From Atriophallophorus winterbourni (Eukaryota; Platyhelminthes; Trematoda; Plagiorchiida; Microphallidae): a stretch of 64,000 bases of DNA. Shown piece by piece: positions 1 through 12,002 of the stretch; the first letter of the stretch is position 1; each line of letters starts with the position of its first letter. The stretch is taken from assembly GCA_013407085.1 (NCBI GenBank), contig JACCGJ010006488.1, positions 1-64,000 of the forward strand, read 5' to 3'. Below the pieces are notes generated by a model. That model did no database searches. It was not told the DNA's origin and saw only the letters and a program-made list of their open reading frames with translations. A program made the translations under genes and the position numbers.

Positions 1-597
1 GTCATGTTCATTGCTTGTCAGAACGAGATCTAAGAGTGAGGGTAAATCGTTTCCGCGGTATCAGGTATTACATGTAATGTGGTTATAAAGAGGAATATCG
101 TCAAACAATTCACTGAATGCGCGCTCGAGGGAGTGTTCTGGGTAAATGGTGCTGCTCTGCAGATTCGGTAAATTGAAGTCACCGCTAATCAAAAATCCGC
201 AAGTGTATCTGGAAGTAACCATGCGAATTTTATTCAGTAGGGCCAGATTGTAAGTTTCCTGTGTAGACGGTGGGCGATGAACTACTCCGAAAACACAGTC
301 TTCGCCGTTAGCTAGTCGGATTTAGCACCAGAGTGTATCCAGTAACACGATGTCCGGATCCGTAATCTCACGGCACAGAATGTTTTGGCTATACTACAAA
401 GCTACTCCTCCTCCTCTGGTTTCACGGTCATGACGAATAAGTGACATCCCTGGTTATTCTAGTTCACTATTTGTTTGCTGAGTCTGCAGCCACGTTTCCG
501 TTACGGCGATGATGTCAGGTGAACATCTCAGGAAAACTGCACGCAGTTCACCGATTTTGTTTCCTAGGTATTGTGCGTTGGTGTAGATGCATTTCAT
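1..597 (-). pseudogene. CR1-like LINE ORF2 start: endonuclease domain
   Basis: The minus strand opens with ATG at 597 and reads MKCIYTNAQYLGNKIGELRA. This is followed by PDIIAVTETWL, the usual start and first catalytic block of an APE-type LINE endonuclease. A stop follows within about 47 codons. Further blocks, including a G-D-F-N catalytic motif near 165-185, appear in other frames. The element continues beyond the left edge of the window. Confidence 0.75.
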
Positions 598-659
598 AGT
601 TGTTTTTCTCAACAACGATGGGGTGTGGGGAAGAAGGCTAGTGGAATGCAGAATATATG

Positions 660-1310
660 TTAGGCCGACTCCTCCAGAGTCGGCAACTGAAGGCTTTTTG
701 CTTGCATGGATGCTTGATCGTTTTTGGGTTGTACTGTTGGAACACAGTGATCTATCGTATCGGTTGAAATTGTTTCTGAGACGTCAACAACTGATTGGCT
801 TGGTAGTGTTTCTATTGAACCTAGTGGTGCATCTATCTTTCCAGTATGGTGTTTCGATGCACCTAGTCTAATTTCTCGCGGGATTATTCTGCGGCCATTT
901 TCCCAACGAGTTTTGACCGTGTTCAACATATCATTACGCAAGAACGTTATTTTAAGGGGATTAGGACCGATGCCCTCATAATTCGGAGATTTGGGGATGC
1001 GGAACGTGTCCGTCACAGCTACATCATGCAAACCAAGTATATCACTGAGGAATCTCCATTGTAACTGATCGTGTTTGCGCTGCACCGCTTTATCAGTTGC
1101 TTCATCAGCTTCTGGAACTCCAAAAAGGATTATACTTCGATCATCCCTCTGTTTCGTTTGGTTTTGTTGCTGGTCCTTTCGGGCCCTTTCCCACCAGGGC
1201 ACATCAGCAAAGATCCTTGCAGTGGTCTCTGAACGCTCCTTACGCATGAGAAAAGCGGATAGTAAGATGTTTTCAAGATCCCTTTCAGAGTGAACCGTGA
1301 GCCTAAGCAA
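660..1310 (-). pseudogene. LINE ORF1 C-terminal part (RRM-like)
   Basis: 216 open codons. The block RSIILFGVPEADEATDKAVQ is followed by FLSDILGLHDVAVTDTFRIP and NPLKITFLRNDMLNTV. This is the RRM-like core of CR1/jockey ORF1 proteins (a FGVPE strand, then R-I and P-L-K-I motifs). The same element places its zinc finger upstream (1766-2005) in a different frame and ORF2 downstream, so ORF1 is broken by at least one frameshift between 1310 and 1766. Confidence 0.7.
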
Positions 1311-1765
1311 TGTACACTGTGTGTTTGGCGTATTCGCTGGTTGCTGGACGTTTCAACTACCTTACTTCGAATACCTATAGTGTATACTTTGGGAGTGTTT
1401 TGCACGATGACTTTTGGTTTTGAGCCTAAGGGTTTTCGCTGATATTTCGGATGAGCAGGTGGCTTTGGCTTCGTATCTTTTTGCGGACCAGGGATGTTTT
1501 GGGCAGACAGGCCTTTAACAGTCGCATTTGTAAAGGTGGCCTTTTGATGAAAAGGACGCTCCTAAAGACTCTCCGGCACATTTGCAACAGCTGAACATTA
1601 GTGTTGAAAGATCGAAGATTTAGCGTTTATCTGACTGGTATTACCGTCCGTGGTTTCCTATTTATTGAAAAACATAGTGGCAAACTGAGAATTTTGAGTC
1701 TCTACCGATGTCTTCAACGTTTGTATGATAAGCTCTAAGCTCAGCATCCGATCATCCAGGTTGCT

Positions 1766-2005
1766 TTACGCAACACTTGTTCGAGCAGTTAAATCTGCGT
1801 TTGGTTTAGCACGACAACTTTTGCACACGTAGCTTACACCAGGCATGTTTTCATCCACCAGGATCGATAGCGCATCCGAGGTCAATGATTTGTCGCATTT
1901 TGCGTGACATTTGTGGGAACAGTTTTGACACGTGACAGATTTGACCTTACCACTGACGACTTTCATGCAGACGACGCACGTTTCGCGAACATCAGATTGT
2001 TTCAT
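1766..2005 (-). pseudogene. LINE ORF1 N-terminal PHD-like zinc finger
   Basis: 79 codons with CVVC, CQNCSHKCHAKC and VCKSC in order. This is a C4-H-C3 arrangement as in PHD fingers, which occur at the N-terminus of some CR1-type LINE ORF1 proteins. The sequence differs from the fingers at 46880-47062 and its repeats, so it marks a different LINE lineage. Confidence 0.7.
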
Positions 2006-2685
2006 GTTAACGGGGTCAACTAAAAGTACAAATCAGAGCACAAAAATGGATACGGCTGCGGTTGGTTTGTGTGGTATTGGGCGGAGTTGACGGAAAATGA
2101 CGGGTTGTCGGAAAATTTCGTCACTCGATTTAGCTGCTAATTTGCCAGATTCCCTTTGAGATTTTTGGCGTGAATTTGATATCACGCTGTGTATTTCTCC
2201 GAGTACTTCCCAACAGTGATAAACACCGATGGGGTAATCGAACAGCAGAAACACAAAAGCGATTCAAATAAACGAACAAACTGTAGAAAAATCCACGGTT
2301 GACGTACACAAAGAACGACACGTCGCAGATGGATGATTCTTGTATGAATAGATCCGACGTAGCAAGCTTCGAGAAAGATATCCAAAAATCAAACCGATCG
2401 GATGAAAACCAAGAAAGGTATATACAAAAATATCAAAATTAATCTAACCGCACGTCACGTCACGCAACAAGTAGTGGAGTATATGTTTACCGCCACGAAC
2501 GTTTATACAATACTGTAGATACAGACACCGAACTCGATCTGGAAAAGAATATATAGTTTAATTTTAAGCTCGAATCAGAGGAGAGTTGTATCGTAGTTGT
2601 AGTTTACCGTTTGCTGTCATAATCGGATACGCATAACGAAAAACTCTTCCTCGTACGTTTGTTTCCGTATAACACTTACGCGTTT
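2006..2685 (-). other. Probable LINE 5' UTR or unassigned sequence
   Basis: Lies upstream (on the minus strand) of the zinc-finger ORF. No motifs recognised, and no similarity noticed to the 5' region of the other LINE family. Confidence 0.35.
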
Positions 2686-2689
2686 GACT

Positions 2690-4440
2690 GCACGATGGTA
2701 TATTTCATCTATTAATAGTATATCCTTTTTATCCAAGCTTGTGATGCATGCTCCATGGTTGGAATTAAGTAGGCTTTAATGATGGTGGAAAACGTTCCAG
2801 GCGAGAAGGTTTGAATATCCGTCGCAGCATACCTAGAAGCTTGAAAGGACGCTTGTGGGTGACCACACAATGCACAATGCATTTTAGGCTGGCGCGAACC
2901 CGGAATCCAAGATCCCTTTCTTAATCGATTCAGATCGAAATCTTCTGCCCAAAATGGTAGTGGTAATTGAATGCCTTACCAATATTAAACACCTTGCATT
3001 TTTTGAAAATGTATGGCAGCTTATTCCGTACCCACCATTCATATAGAGCATTTAAATCCCTTTGCAGCTGTACACAGTCTGCAGTATATTTTATCTGCGT
3101 TTAAATATCAATATCATCAGCAAAGAGAATCAAATTGCATGAGAACGTCTCTGGTAGGTCGTTGATGTAGACCAAGAAAAGTACTGGTCCGACGCTGGAA
3201 CCTTGCGGTACGCCACCAGAGGCATCAATAACCCGTGATTGTACTCAGTTGAATCACTTTGCGTCCACTGAGTTAAGTTTCAAACCGTACCATGCGCTCT
3301 CCGCTGATAGCCATCTGCTTTAGCCATTTTAGTAGTCGAAAGTGATCAACTCGGCCAAAAGCTTTAGACATTTACAGATAACAAGTGTGGACCTTAGCTT
3401 CCTCATCAACCGCTTCGGTCCAGTAGTTTGACACTGTTAATAAGTTTGTCAAGCATTAGCGAGATTAACGAAAACCATGCTGCGCTACAGATAGTATTTT
3501 GTCGATTTTGATGGACTATTTTCTTTGTCACTATACGATGGGTATCATAGGATGTAAGTTCGCAGGATTTGAAAGTCTAGCACGCTTGCAAATAGATAAA
3601 ATTAACCCTGTCTTCACTCTGGTCGCACAACTCCTTCTATTAGAGAATGTTAAAACAATTCGTTCAAAAGTTCACACAGCTGCTAGCCACCTGAATTCCG
3701 TACAGTTGATGTGACACCGTCCGCTACAAGCGATTTACTAGGGTTCATTCGGCACAAATGTCGTTGTATAATTGCTGAATTGATCTCGATCTCAGTCAGC
3801 TGTTGCGTGACAGTTGATGGCTGTAATTCTTCAGTCGATCTGATCGTTAACAGACGAAATACTATGGCATAAAATTAAGCGAGGGCATCAGATGTTTCCT
3901 GTACTGAGACTGTTAATCTATCCTCAGTAAGCACAGGAAACACCCATGGTTTCACCCTCGATTGAGCATTGACAATTCGACATAGAAATTTAGGATTTCC
4001 TTCCATTGTCAAAGAGAGAAAGCGATGGTAATTTTGTTAGTTTTCCTTGACGAGAGCGCCAACTTTTGTTTCGAATTCTGAAAAATTATTGCCAGGAAGC
4101 ATCAGTCCTAGTATTTCAGTGTTGAACCCACGCAGAGTTCCGTGTCCAGATCCATTTTTTTAATGCGACTACGAAGCTTAGAGTGAAAGTCGCTTTTCCG
4201 TTGTTCATAAACAAATGGCGAATTTTTATATGTTTGACTGAAGTCCTTCTGTGAGTGTGGTGCAATGTACTTGGGTGTTGTTATAATCAAGCATTCGCTA
4301 ATTTTCTGACACAAGCGCTTCACATAAACTCGCGTATTCAATCCTTCTGAATAGTTTGCGGACTCAAAAATTCGTCTAGCGCTGCAAACATATTCGAAGC
4401 CTAACTCAAGAAAAGTACTCCCTCCGAGAGTGCAATGTTG
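2690..4440 (-). pseudogene. LINE family A ORF2: reverse transcriptase and C-terminus
   Basis: Diverged relative of the array segment at 60784-61660. Shared blocks run in the same order, including GTCGCAGCATACCTAGAAGC, the region around the A-F-D-R motif, and AGTACTGG-CCGA. Numerous stops and indels. The DNA runs on without a break into endonuclease-type sequence. Confidence 0.7.
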
Positions 4441-4479
4441 TCAACACCCTCAACTGCCGTTGTCTCCGAAGTGAGGATT

Positions 4480-5040
4480 AAATCCAAAACGGATCTGATC
4501 GTTTTCCGTGAATAAAGTCGGACACATGGTTATGCAGTGAAAGCATGTCGATCAGCTCACGGAATTTATGATCGAATGTGTGCAGAGGATGATCTGATCT
4601 TGCAAAACGATGAGCAACGTTGAAGTCAACCATGACCTGTAATTGTAGCCTCGCATCTCTCCGGCGCAGTGTAGAGCCTCTAATGACCTGTCGTTTTGAG
4701 CATTCGTCGAGGCCGGTGGGCGATGTATCATGTCAATGATGCAGTCGTCCTGTGACTACTGTGTAAGGCTACATCACAGGGTATCTTCTGAGTCAAGGTT
4801 GGAATCGTGAATCTTGATGCACTGAAGACGTTCGTGACAGGATAGAGCCACACCATCACGTTTCGTGGTCGATAGATCCATAGTAGTATCATATTGGTGA
4901 TCGACAGTTCGCTTTCAATCATATAAGATTGAAACCAGTTTTCAAGAACAGCGACGACGTCGGAAGAACAACGTTTAACACACCTCGGTTAGTTGAGCCG
5001 ATTCATAAAACAATCATTGTGCATTCGGCTAGAGATATTA
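4480..5040 (-). pseudogene. LINE family A endonuclease fragment
   Basis: The minus strand reads DCIIDMIHRPPASTNAQNDR. In a second frame it reads VDFNVAHRFARSDHPLHTFD and then RELIDMLSLHNHVSDFIHG. This is the GDFN-type catalytic block with G replaced by V, a sign of decay. The related right-flank fragment is near 44090-44410. Confidence 0.65.
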
Positions 5041-5640
5041 ATTTTCGTTTACGGTCATTTCACTCAAATTTGGTAGGATTAAAGACAAGTCAGTAAAACG
5101 TAGCAAAACCATCGGTTCTATCTTGAGCAAATTGAGACAATCGGTTGGGTGTTCTTACGGAGAAGACATCTGATATATAATCGCTCATGTGCTATCTTGT
5201 AGAAAACCTCCGGATTCTTTTCTATTTTCACGAGTAAGTTCCGCTGAAACTGCATGCGGCCTTCTCTTACAAGAGACGTGACGTGATTCCGTATCTTACC
5301 GAATCGCTACTAAGCTGGTCTCATACAATGATTCCTATGAGTTACTCTAGATTCTTTTTATCTAACTAAACACTCCCGATAATAAACTGGTAATTCAGAC
5401 TTCGCTCTTGTCAACCTACTTTGAAAGTCACCATTGTTCATCGTGTTCAAAAGAACAAGGAATTTTCGCGTGGTAAAACTGGTATTACTTTGTCTGGTCG
5501 CTCAGTCATTCGGGAATACATGCTTATCGAACACAACTGAAGCGCGGTCACCTTTTTTCAGGGGAGCAAGATATTGTATGGTCTCTACCGCTGTTCATTA
5601 AGCCGCTAAAATTAAATCAAGGATTGAAGGTTAGCCAAGA
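5041..5640. other. Unassigned LINE-like spacer
   Basis: No clear coding motif. Parts match 44400-45130 in the right flank, so it belongs to the shared repeat block. Confidence 0.4.
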
Positions 5641-6110
5641 CCCCGTTTGCGATTTGGCTGGTCAAAGTGGTTGTTCAGTGGAGCGAGTTTGAAAAAGCTC
5701 CTTTATATTCAAACGACCGCAGGGAGTGCTCACTTCGAGAATGCAAATACAAGACATTAAAGTCGCCCATGATCAACAATTGAGTAGTTTGGCAGCTTGC
5801 GATGCTGATCGTACATTCATCTCCATTGACTAAGTTTACCGAACGCCACATTGTAACAGGAAGTCTGAGGTCAGGATGATCGATTACCTTACAATACGCT
5901 AAACGTTGATGAACGTAGACTGCAATTCCAACGCCGAATCTTAGGCAATCCCGACGGAGTAGTGCCATTTTCCGAAATGAGAGCTCAGCATCAGTCATGT
6001 AGGGCAGGAACCAAGTCTCGGTAACTGCAACCAAATCCGGTGAAAGTCTGTCACACAGTTCACATAGATCAGCTAATTTGTTAATTACACGGAGCATTCG
6101 TGTATATGCA
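5640..6110 (-). pseudogene. LINE endonuclease N-terminal fragment (second element)
   Basis: 140 codons starting MLRVINKLADLCELCDRLSP, then DLVAVTETWFLPYMTDAELS, then RRDCLRFGVGIAVYVHQRLA, then LLIMGDFNVLYLHSRSEHSL. These are the APE-type endonuclease blocks, with the ETWF and GDFN motifs kept. The segment between them looks shortened. A related copy lies at 45240-45700. Confidence 0.8.
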
Positions 6111-7483
6111 CTTGATCGTATTTATCTTTCGCATTGTAGTATCGTGTAGTTTAGCTATTGGTTCAACTCGCGATGAGTCGGACCCTTTTCGTTTTTTGAG
6201 TAACATGTTTGCAATCAAACTGTAACTTCGATGGTTCTCTGGGTGTTAGTTGGGGAATACGCTTGGGCACGTTAGACTTAAGTCTGGTGGAAGTTATGCG
6301 CCATACAATTTGCAGTTGATATTGATAGCAACGGCCATGTCAGTTGTTAGAACCGAACCCATTGCCTTTATAGTTCGAGGATCTATATATTTTAAATTTT
6401 AAATTTTAAATCTCAACCAATTGAATCACGAGATCCTATGGCATCAGCAATGCTTCTAATTGCTTCTAATCACGTTGCTTGAATTCCGAATCTCATATTG
6501 CATCAACATTTTGGCGGACACCGAGGAATATTATACTTCGTGAAGTAGACTTTTCCCGACAAGTTGATTAACCTTTTCTTTCCCACGAGCGTATGCCGGC
6601 TTGGACTGGACAGGTCAAACAGTTACAAGCTATGAGTAGATTCACGTTGAAAGTGACTTCTTCCATGTCCGCTTCAGTTCGCAACATCAACTTTAGTAGG
6701 CGCCGCTGGTCTACTTGTGCGGAGATTTTATGCTGAGTTAAGAGTATTATCAAAGAAGTTACTATACTTTTCAAGCAAATATCCCCACAAAGTTTAGTCC
6801 AATCCGTGAGAATATGCGCTTATCTCGCTTAAAATGTGTATCTGTCGACTGTGATACATTTTTACAGATTAGACTTAAAGCGATATCGGACATATATGAA
6901 TGCTGTATGTTATTTTTATTTACAGTTTGCATTTGAAACCGTGGCAGCTTCGGGGACATTCAAAACAATACGGCTGCGCTTATTGCGATCGATGGGTTTG
7001 GGTCGATTCCCGTTTAGTAGTGAAACAGCGAAACACCATTCAAGGCTACTTTCTTTAACGGGGCTTTTCAGGTGGACGGTTTTGAGGAATTTTTACCACT
7101 CCGATCGTCATCTCTGAACAGTTTAACATTTTCAGTGGCATGGTTTAATAATGGTGAGATTGAACATGTTATTTCCTATAGTTCAGAAGTTTCAGGATTA
7201 ATGAGTGGTTGTATTGAACTCATCGTTTTTGCAAACTGTTCTCCCATTTGCGACAATCTACTTTGTATTGTATCAAGTACTACTCTCTGAGCCGGACGTA
7301 AATTCTTGCACTGGCCATTGATACATCTGCAGTCATTACATTGCTAGTATCGTTCACAAGCTTTACACACTCATCAGTCAAAATATCATCACAAGTTGTA
7401 CGCACATTTAATCCGCCAAAAGTACATGTAACCGGAGCACTATCATTACTTACCGGATCCAGGTGAATAATCCGCACCGTCAC
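6110..7483 (-). pseudogene. LINE family A ORF1 remnant with zinc finger
   Basis: The 7280-7483 frame reads DPVSNDSAPVTCTFGGLNVR and then DECVKLVNDT. It is a decayed version of the finger at 46880-47062, with several cysteines lost. The rest matches 45700-46860 at DNA level but has no long open frame. Confidence 0.6.
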
Positions 7484-7830
7484 TGCTAAATCGATCGATT
7501 TCTCTGTCGTTGTGTTGGATCTTCGTCACTTAAGTTAGTTCACTGAATTGGGCTGGCCGGTTGAACGTTGGGTGATTGAACGACTGATCTACCTGGCTGT
7601 TTTCGAACTAGTGATCTCGTCATTAAACCCTATGACTGCGACTGCCAATATAGCCTGTATTCCCGTGGTGCGACGTGTTGAAACCTGTCTAACTTCAGTG
7701 CCAGAGAAGACAGCGAGGTGGGAGGTTGTGCGCCGCTTTGCTACGAGTGAGTTCTTCAAGATTCTGACATAAAAACAGTGAGCCTCAATTGGTACACGTT
7801 GCGTGGAACAGAAACGGCTATCTATGGGGG
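7484..7830. other. Upstream part of the LINE family A 5' region
   Basis: Matches 47063-47200 and its array copies in part. It contains unremarkable ORFs on both strands and no gene that I recognise. Confidence 0.4.
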
Positions 7831-7935
7831 CATCGTGCGCCATATAGCGCCACGATAATGCGTGTACCATATATGGTGCACGTCGCAGTTTGGGACATCA
7901 TTGCGTGTACCACATATGGCGCACGACGCAGTCAA
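7830..7935. repeat. Cluster of short near-palindromes
   Basis: Three related motifs in about 100 bases, each roughly GYGYRCCATATRGYGCAC: near 7836, 7862 and 7908. The middle one, GTGTACCATATATGGTGCAC, is almost perfectly self-complementary. It sits at the edge of the LINE 5' region. The function is unknown. Confidence 0.55.
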
Positions 7936-7939
7936 ATTG

Positions 7940-8560
7940 TTAACAAATAATCCGCGATAACTCGTTTACTCACAAGATAGAACGCAGAATCGGGTATCAA
8001 AGTGTTTGGCTTGAAGCGATCTTTTCAATGAGTGAAAAAACCATGAGATATTTGGCGGCGGGAAAACGTTTGAGTGCGTGAGAAAACTGAGATATTTACG
8101 TCGAATTTATGCGGATCGGCTTACAAGATCAAAACGCAGATTCAGCGAAGATATGACCAACAGTGTCGGAGCAACGAAATACGACCGCAGAGCACGTATA
8201 TAGAACGCCGTTTTTCTGTTTTTGGTATTTCTATTGTGATGTCGTCATCTAACAAATAATCCACGATAATTCGTTAACTACGCAAGATAGAACGCAGAAT
8301 CGAGTATTAAAATGCGTATCTCGACGCGATCTTTGTAATGAATGCAAAGACCATAGGATAGTTGTTGGTGAGAAAACGTTTGAGCTCGTGAGAAAACTGA
8401 GATATTTACGTCTTTATTGATAACCTTGCTTCTATCGGCTGACAAGATCGAAACGCATGTTCAGCGAAGATATGTCCAAAAGTGTCAGAGCAACAAAAAT
8501 ACGACCTCACAGCACGTATATATAGCGCTGTTTTTTCTTTTTGGTAATCCTATGGTGAAT
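7940..8560. repeat. Two tandem copies of a repeat of about 310 bp
   Basis: Both begin AACAAATAATCC-CGATAA and share AGATAGAACGCAGAATCG, GTTTGAG-GTGAGAAAACTGA and GATATTTACGTC in the same order. They are clearly diverged. The array units on the right carry a single copy (for example about 52020-52320). Tandem 5' monomers occur in some LINE promoters; that role is inferred here. Confidence 0.75.
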
Positions 8561-10440
8561 GTGCGAAGTGCATTAGCGATGAGTGAGAATCACGAGAGCT
8601 TTCGAATGATATACAGAGCGCCACCGTGCAGCACAATGCAAGAGCAGTAAGCGCCGAAAATACGGACGACGATAATTTCGAACTCGTGATATTTTGAGTT
8701 TCGGAAGGATTGAATTCGAACGGTTCGAGCGACAACATCTTCAGCAGTATGAAAAAATGGACAACGCCAGCCGCAATCGAAGGATATGCCATTCTTCATT
8801 GTCGGCCAAACGAGCCCTGCGTGGCGATGGATTGATGTGTACCAGTTGACACGAAATCGACTGACAAATCAGATCGAAGTGACAACCGGAACAGACATGT
8901 TGAGGATCACCTTTCTGATTGTTTGTTTGCCTTGGTCAGACGAAGCTTCTGTGTCAGAAGCAAACTACTCTCACAGATTCATTACAAACTTTATTTTTTC
9001 ATGATTATGATTCCCCGATCTGTCACAAATATTTTCCATTACATTAAGATAAGTATGTGTTTTGTTATTTGACTTGCTAGTAATAAACGTCTATGACAAA
9101 TCGGCACCTCTTGTTTTGTGGGATTCGTGGGTGAACGGGATGAGCTTTGGACAGGTTGTCCTCACGGTTGAATCAATACACTATCGATGTGCGTGCGTGC
9201 GTGCAACGCGGTGGTATTATTGGAGAAATGGCAAAAAGCGGCCACATATTGGTTGGCTGTCACATCCAGCTTCAATCTAACACACCCGCTACACACTTAT
9301 CAATAGTTTATAATCGTTGGTTGGCTGCTTGGACAGCCAGCTTTCGTTACAAAACGCTAAATTAGTACACGATTTTAGGAACATTAAACGTGTCCTCAGC
9401 TGGCCAAACGGATGCAGTGTGTTACGATTGGGTGCGCATATGTTTGATGTTGTGAACACGGCCAATTGGAACAGCGAGTTCGCTACCAAATGAAAGAGCG
9501 TTTTATGATGTGTGAATATGTACGTCGATGCAGATTCTTTAAATTCGGCAGATCGTAGTTTATGAACTATTGTTCTCGTTTTGCGCGAAAAGAACGCATG
9601 TAATCTTAGTTTTAAGTTAAAGTTATTAAGGTAACTATGGAACGTTTATCCGTCGTATTTTACGATGACGACGTTACCAAAAAACGAAGCTATTCGTCAC
9701 AAACATTCTAATCCTGATTACTGATACTTGCTAGTTGTGGTCAGCACTGAAGCCTATATCAAAACAGCTCTTGTTTCCTTCAAATTTTAGTGTTTTCCTA
9801 CCGATTTCTGACGCGGACTGCTTTACCGGCCAAATTCAAAGATTTGCATGACTAACGCATTATTTCATTATTAGATTTGCCTCATTCCTGTAATTACTCC
9901 CCTGTAATATATGTTGCTATTTAAACTGTAGATTAGAATTTCAATTGTTACCAGCGCACATTGTCTGCACATCTGTTATTGAAGATGCCCAAGATGCACC
10001 ATCCACGTTTCAAAATGTACTGGTAGTTATTTTAGATTCCAAAAATATCTCAGTAAATAGTACAACAAAATTTGGTTTGAGGAATGCGATGAACTAATTG
10101 CTGATTGGACAGTCGGATGTAAATCCGCGATAAATATTTCGTCATTGTAAGTAACGTAGCTACGCGGTCCAGAGGATCTCGACAATTTTGAGTGAGTTAT
10201 GTGGTTTAGTAACTTAAACTTTCGTTTAACCCATAAAATTTTGAGAAAGTTTTACACGTTAAATGAACTGACTCTAATATATGTATTTGAATGCTTTTCC
10301 ATCACAACACCTCAAGACCAACTACGTTCCGTTTGCACTCAACAGGTAGATGCAGTCTGATCAGGATCCACTTGTTTTAAAACAATATAGGAATGGAATT
10401 GATAATGTGAAAAATTAAATATTATAAAAGTAATGGAGAA
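8560..10440. other. Diverged left-flank relative of the array unit 5' region
   Basis: Matches 47500-49360 in order, including GTGGGATTCGTGGGTGAACG (9119 against 47927) and the TGGTTGGCTGCTTGGACAGC block. No open frame that I recognise. It lacks the RTE-like insertion. Confidence 0.6.
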
Positions 10441-11480
10441 TATGAAATGTAAAGCTCATGAAGTTGTTCTTTTGCATGTGTAAGTCCAGTTCAGACTTGA
10501 ACGCCGTCCAAAAAGGAGAGTCCACTACATGTTGGCATAGGGAATTCCAAAGTAATATAGCACGAACGGCGAAAAAATGTCGCCGACAATCAATACAAGA
10601 ACATGTGACGCAGAGGGATAAGGTAAGTCAGCATGTCACATTCTCATCACACACATCGCGAAAATGTCTTAGTGGATATCCTTTCCTAGACACAATTCAA
10701 TAGATAAGAATATTATCGCACCGAATCCTACTTAGGGTAAAGTCACATAGACACAGAAGTCGGAATCTTTCATTCTCTACCACATACTCCATAGTCGGCC
10801 GAAGATAGACGTTCATTATTTTTGGTAATGATACAGCAAGAATTTTCAAAATGTTCTGCAAAAGATACCTAAACATATGTTCCCATCCGAGATATATCCC
10901 GGCAGTGAACCCTGATTTTCACGTTTCGAATAATTCATATTCCATGATCTTTTTACAACGAGTTTCATGTCAAGATTTTAGTTCCCAAACGATAAGTCCA
11001 AGGGTCATTTTTGCCAATATGAAGTATCTTATTTTCCGTATGTTGAATTTCATATCATTTATGTCGAAATCCATTTGCAGTATCTCACAATTATCTGCAG
11101 AACTGATTGTCATCCGAATTTTCATATCATCCGCGAACATGACTATCTTTAATGATATGAGGGCTGGGTAAATCGTTTATTTATATTAGAAAGAGGAGTG
11201 GGCCTAGCGCATGTTCTTGTAGGACTCCACTGGTGGTTTAGAACATTTGGGATAGCACTCCGTTTACTTTAACTCGGACGTGACCATCTGACAGATAGTC
11301 GCACAACCATGATAAGTGGACACATATCCAAACATCAGTTTTGAGGGAGCAATGGGATTTGAGGTGCTGTAAGAGAGATCGCCAATGACTATCCGGATCG
11401 GAGTAATCCCACCCACAAGATCAAATCATCTAAAGCATATAGCTGGCAATAAAACACTAGCACCACATGAGGACCGGGTA
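10440..11480 (-). pseudogene. LINE family B 3' half, left-flank copy
   Basis: Similar over its length to 49370-50460 and to the intron 8 copies. It runs from the C-terminal tail to the reverse transcriptase segment with the block near CATATCATTTATG-CGAA. All frames are broken. Confidence 0.7.
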
Positions 11481-11833
11481 TTCAAGATCCCAAATTGGAC
11501 CGCCGAACTGCTCACAACTAATATTTTTATTTAAACTTTGCTCTCGGTAAATAGCATATATTCGACGACATTATAACGATAAAAATTCAATCTAGGTATT
11601 ATCACATGTTTAAGTGGCATTTTCTACTATTTTCACGTCGACAATTCTGAAACGATTGCCGAGGGTAAGAGCGTTTAGTAAAAAAAAATCATCGTTATTA
11701 GTACTAAGTATACAGCGCCAAATTCCAGTGATTATTGGCTGACATTGATCACAAATTTATCGACGATTATCTAAAAAACCGCATTAATTTCTATACTTAA
11801 TCTACAGTCCAACATGGTGAACTAATGTCTCAG
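11481..11833. other. Unassigned sequence upstream of the prominin gene
   Basis: AT-rich. No repeat or promoter motif that I can support. A signal-peptide exon was looked for here and not found. Confidence 0.4.
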
Positions 11834-12002
11834 TAAAAAAATGTCAGACGGAATTGCGAAAATCTTTTCGGAATTGTGCCATTCCGTTGTACCGCTTCGT
11901 TACGGAGGGATATTGAATTACATTTTTCGACCCGTTTACAATGATTCAAGCGAACCGCTAATTGAATCCAGATTAGACGAAATTTGAAATGCTCCGTCAG
12001 TC
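11834..12002 (+). pseudogene. Possible N-terminal prominin coding segment interrupted by TGA
   Basis: After a plausible acceptor (TCTCAG ending at 11833) an ATG at 11841 opens 48 codons in the same frame as exon 1. The stretch containing GILNYIFRPV and SEPLIESRL resembles the conserved pre-TM1 segment of prominins (hydrophobic, then Q/R-P, then acidic, then leucine-rich). A TGA at 11985-11987 interrupts it, 15 bases before the ATG used for exon 1. No GT/AG pair was found that removes the stop and keeps frame. It could be a real nonsense mutation, an assembly error, an upstream ORF, or chance similarity. Confidence 0.4.

Noticed and set aside
660..1310. 216-codon ORF as a cellular gene
   Set aside because: It has the RRM-like core of LINE ORF1 proteins and is flanked by the zinc finger and ORF2 of the same element.
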